From Metaphire vulgaris (lineage: Eukaryota > Annelida > Clitellata > Crassiclitellata > Megascolecidae), in the NCBI GenBank assembly GCA_018105865.1, contig CM030851.1, positions 7,927,828-7,991,827 on the forward strand: DNA of 64,000 nt. Reading direction: 5' to 3'. The position numbers and the translations under genes are program-made. Below the pieces are notes generated by a model. It was not told where the DNA came from. It saw only the letters and a list, made by a program, of their open reading frames with translations, and did no database searches. Position 1 is the stretch's first letter. Each line of letters starts with the position of its first letter. Below are positions 63,979-64,000 of this stretch, piece by piece.

Positions 63979-64000
63979 ATTCTTTCCTGTTGAGCTCACT

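Overview
The window looks like nuclear DNA of an animal, probably an invertebrate bilaterian. Coding sequence is split by GT-AG introns of up to 15 kb, and codons shared between exons match in phase. Most of the rest is microsatellite and transposon sequence. The species cannot be fixed from the sequence.

Two plus-strand protein-coding loci can be supported. (1) At 22.4-24.4 kb a long exon has a 3' splice acceptor at 22422, an open frame of 623 codons from an ATG at 22471 to 24342, and an AATAAA signal 61 bp after the stop. It encodes a Ser/Thr/Arg-rich protein with a KEN-box-like motif that I do not recognise. (2) From 26793 to 54274 six exons join in phase into a 681-residue GAB/DOS-type docking protein. 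It has an N-terminal PH domain split between exons 1 and 2, a large disordered exon with six YxxP tyrosine motifs, and a C-terminal pair of SHP2-binding-type tyrosines (Y617 in YLDLDL and Y650). Introns 1 (15.3 kb) and 2 (6.7 kb) are filled with transposon copies.

The rest is repeats. 0-22 kb: long AG, GAT, CAGA, AATG, TA, ATT and AGT microsatellites and short non-autonomous DNA transposons. 24-26.8 kb: more such elements, a large inverted repeat, a tRNA-like sequence and the GAB 5' region. 27-54 kb: GAB introns with hAT elements, two decayed hAT transposase genes, LINE reverse-transcriptase fragments, SINEs tailed with TTAC repeats, a SINE head derived from 5S rRNA, and a piggyBac-like element. 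54-64 kb: the GAB 3' UTR, then a dense cluster of elements with 8-bp target duplications, including a three-level nest, a LINE fragment, a Harbinger-like and a pogo-like element, and a C/G-rich stretch at 61 kb.

The strongest unexplained pattern is a short A-rich motif, close to AGCAAAAAAGGTCATCA, that recurs about 18 times inside elements whose termini place them in different families. Nine elements have perfect 8-bp target duplications, which points to recent and diverse hAT activity. I found no operon, CRISPR array, prophage or bacterial-type system.
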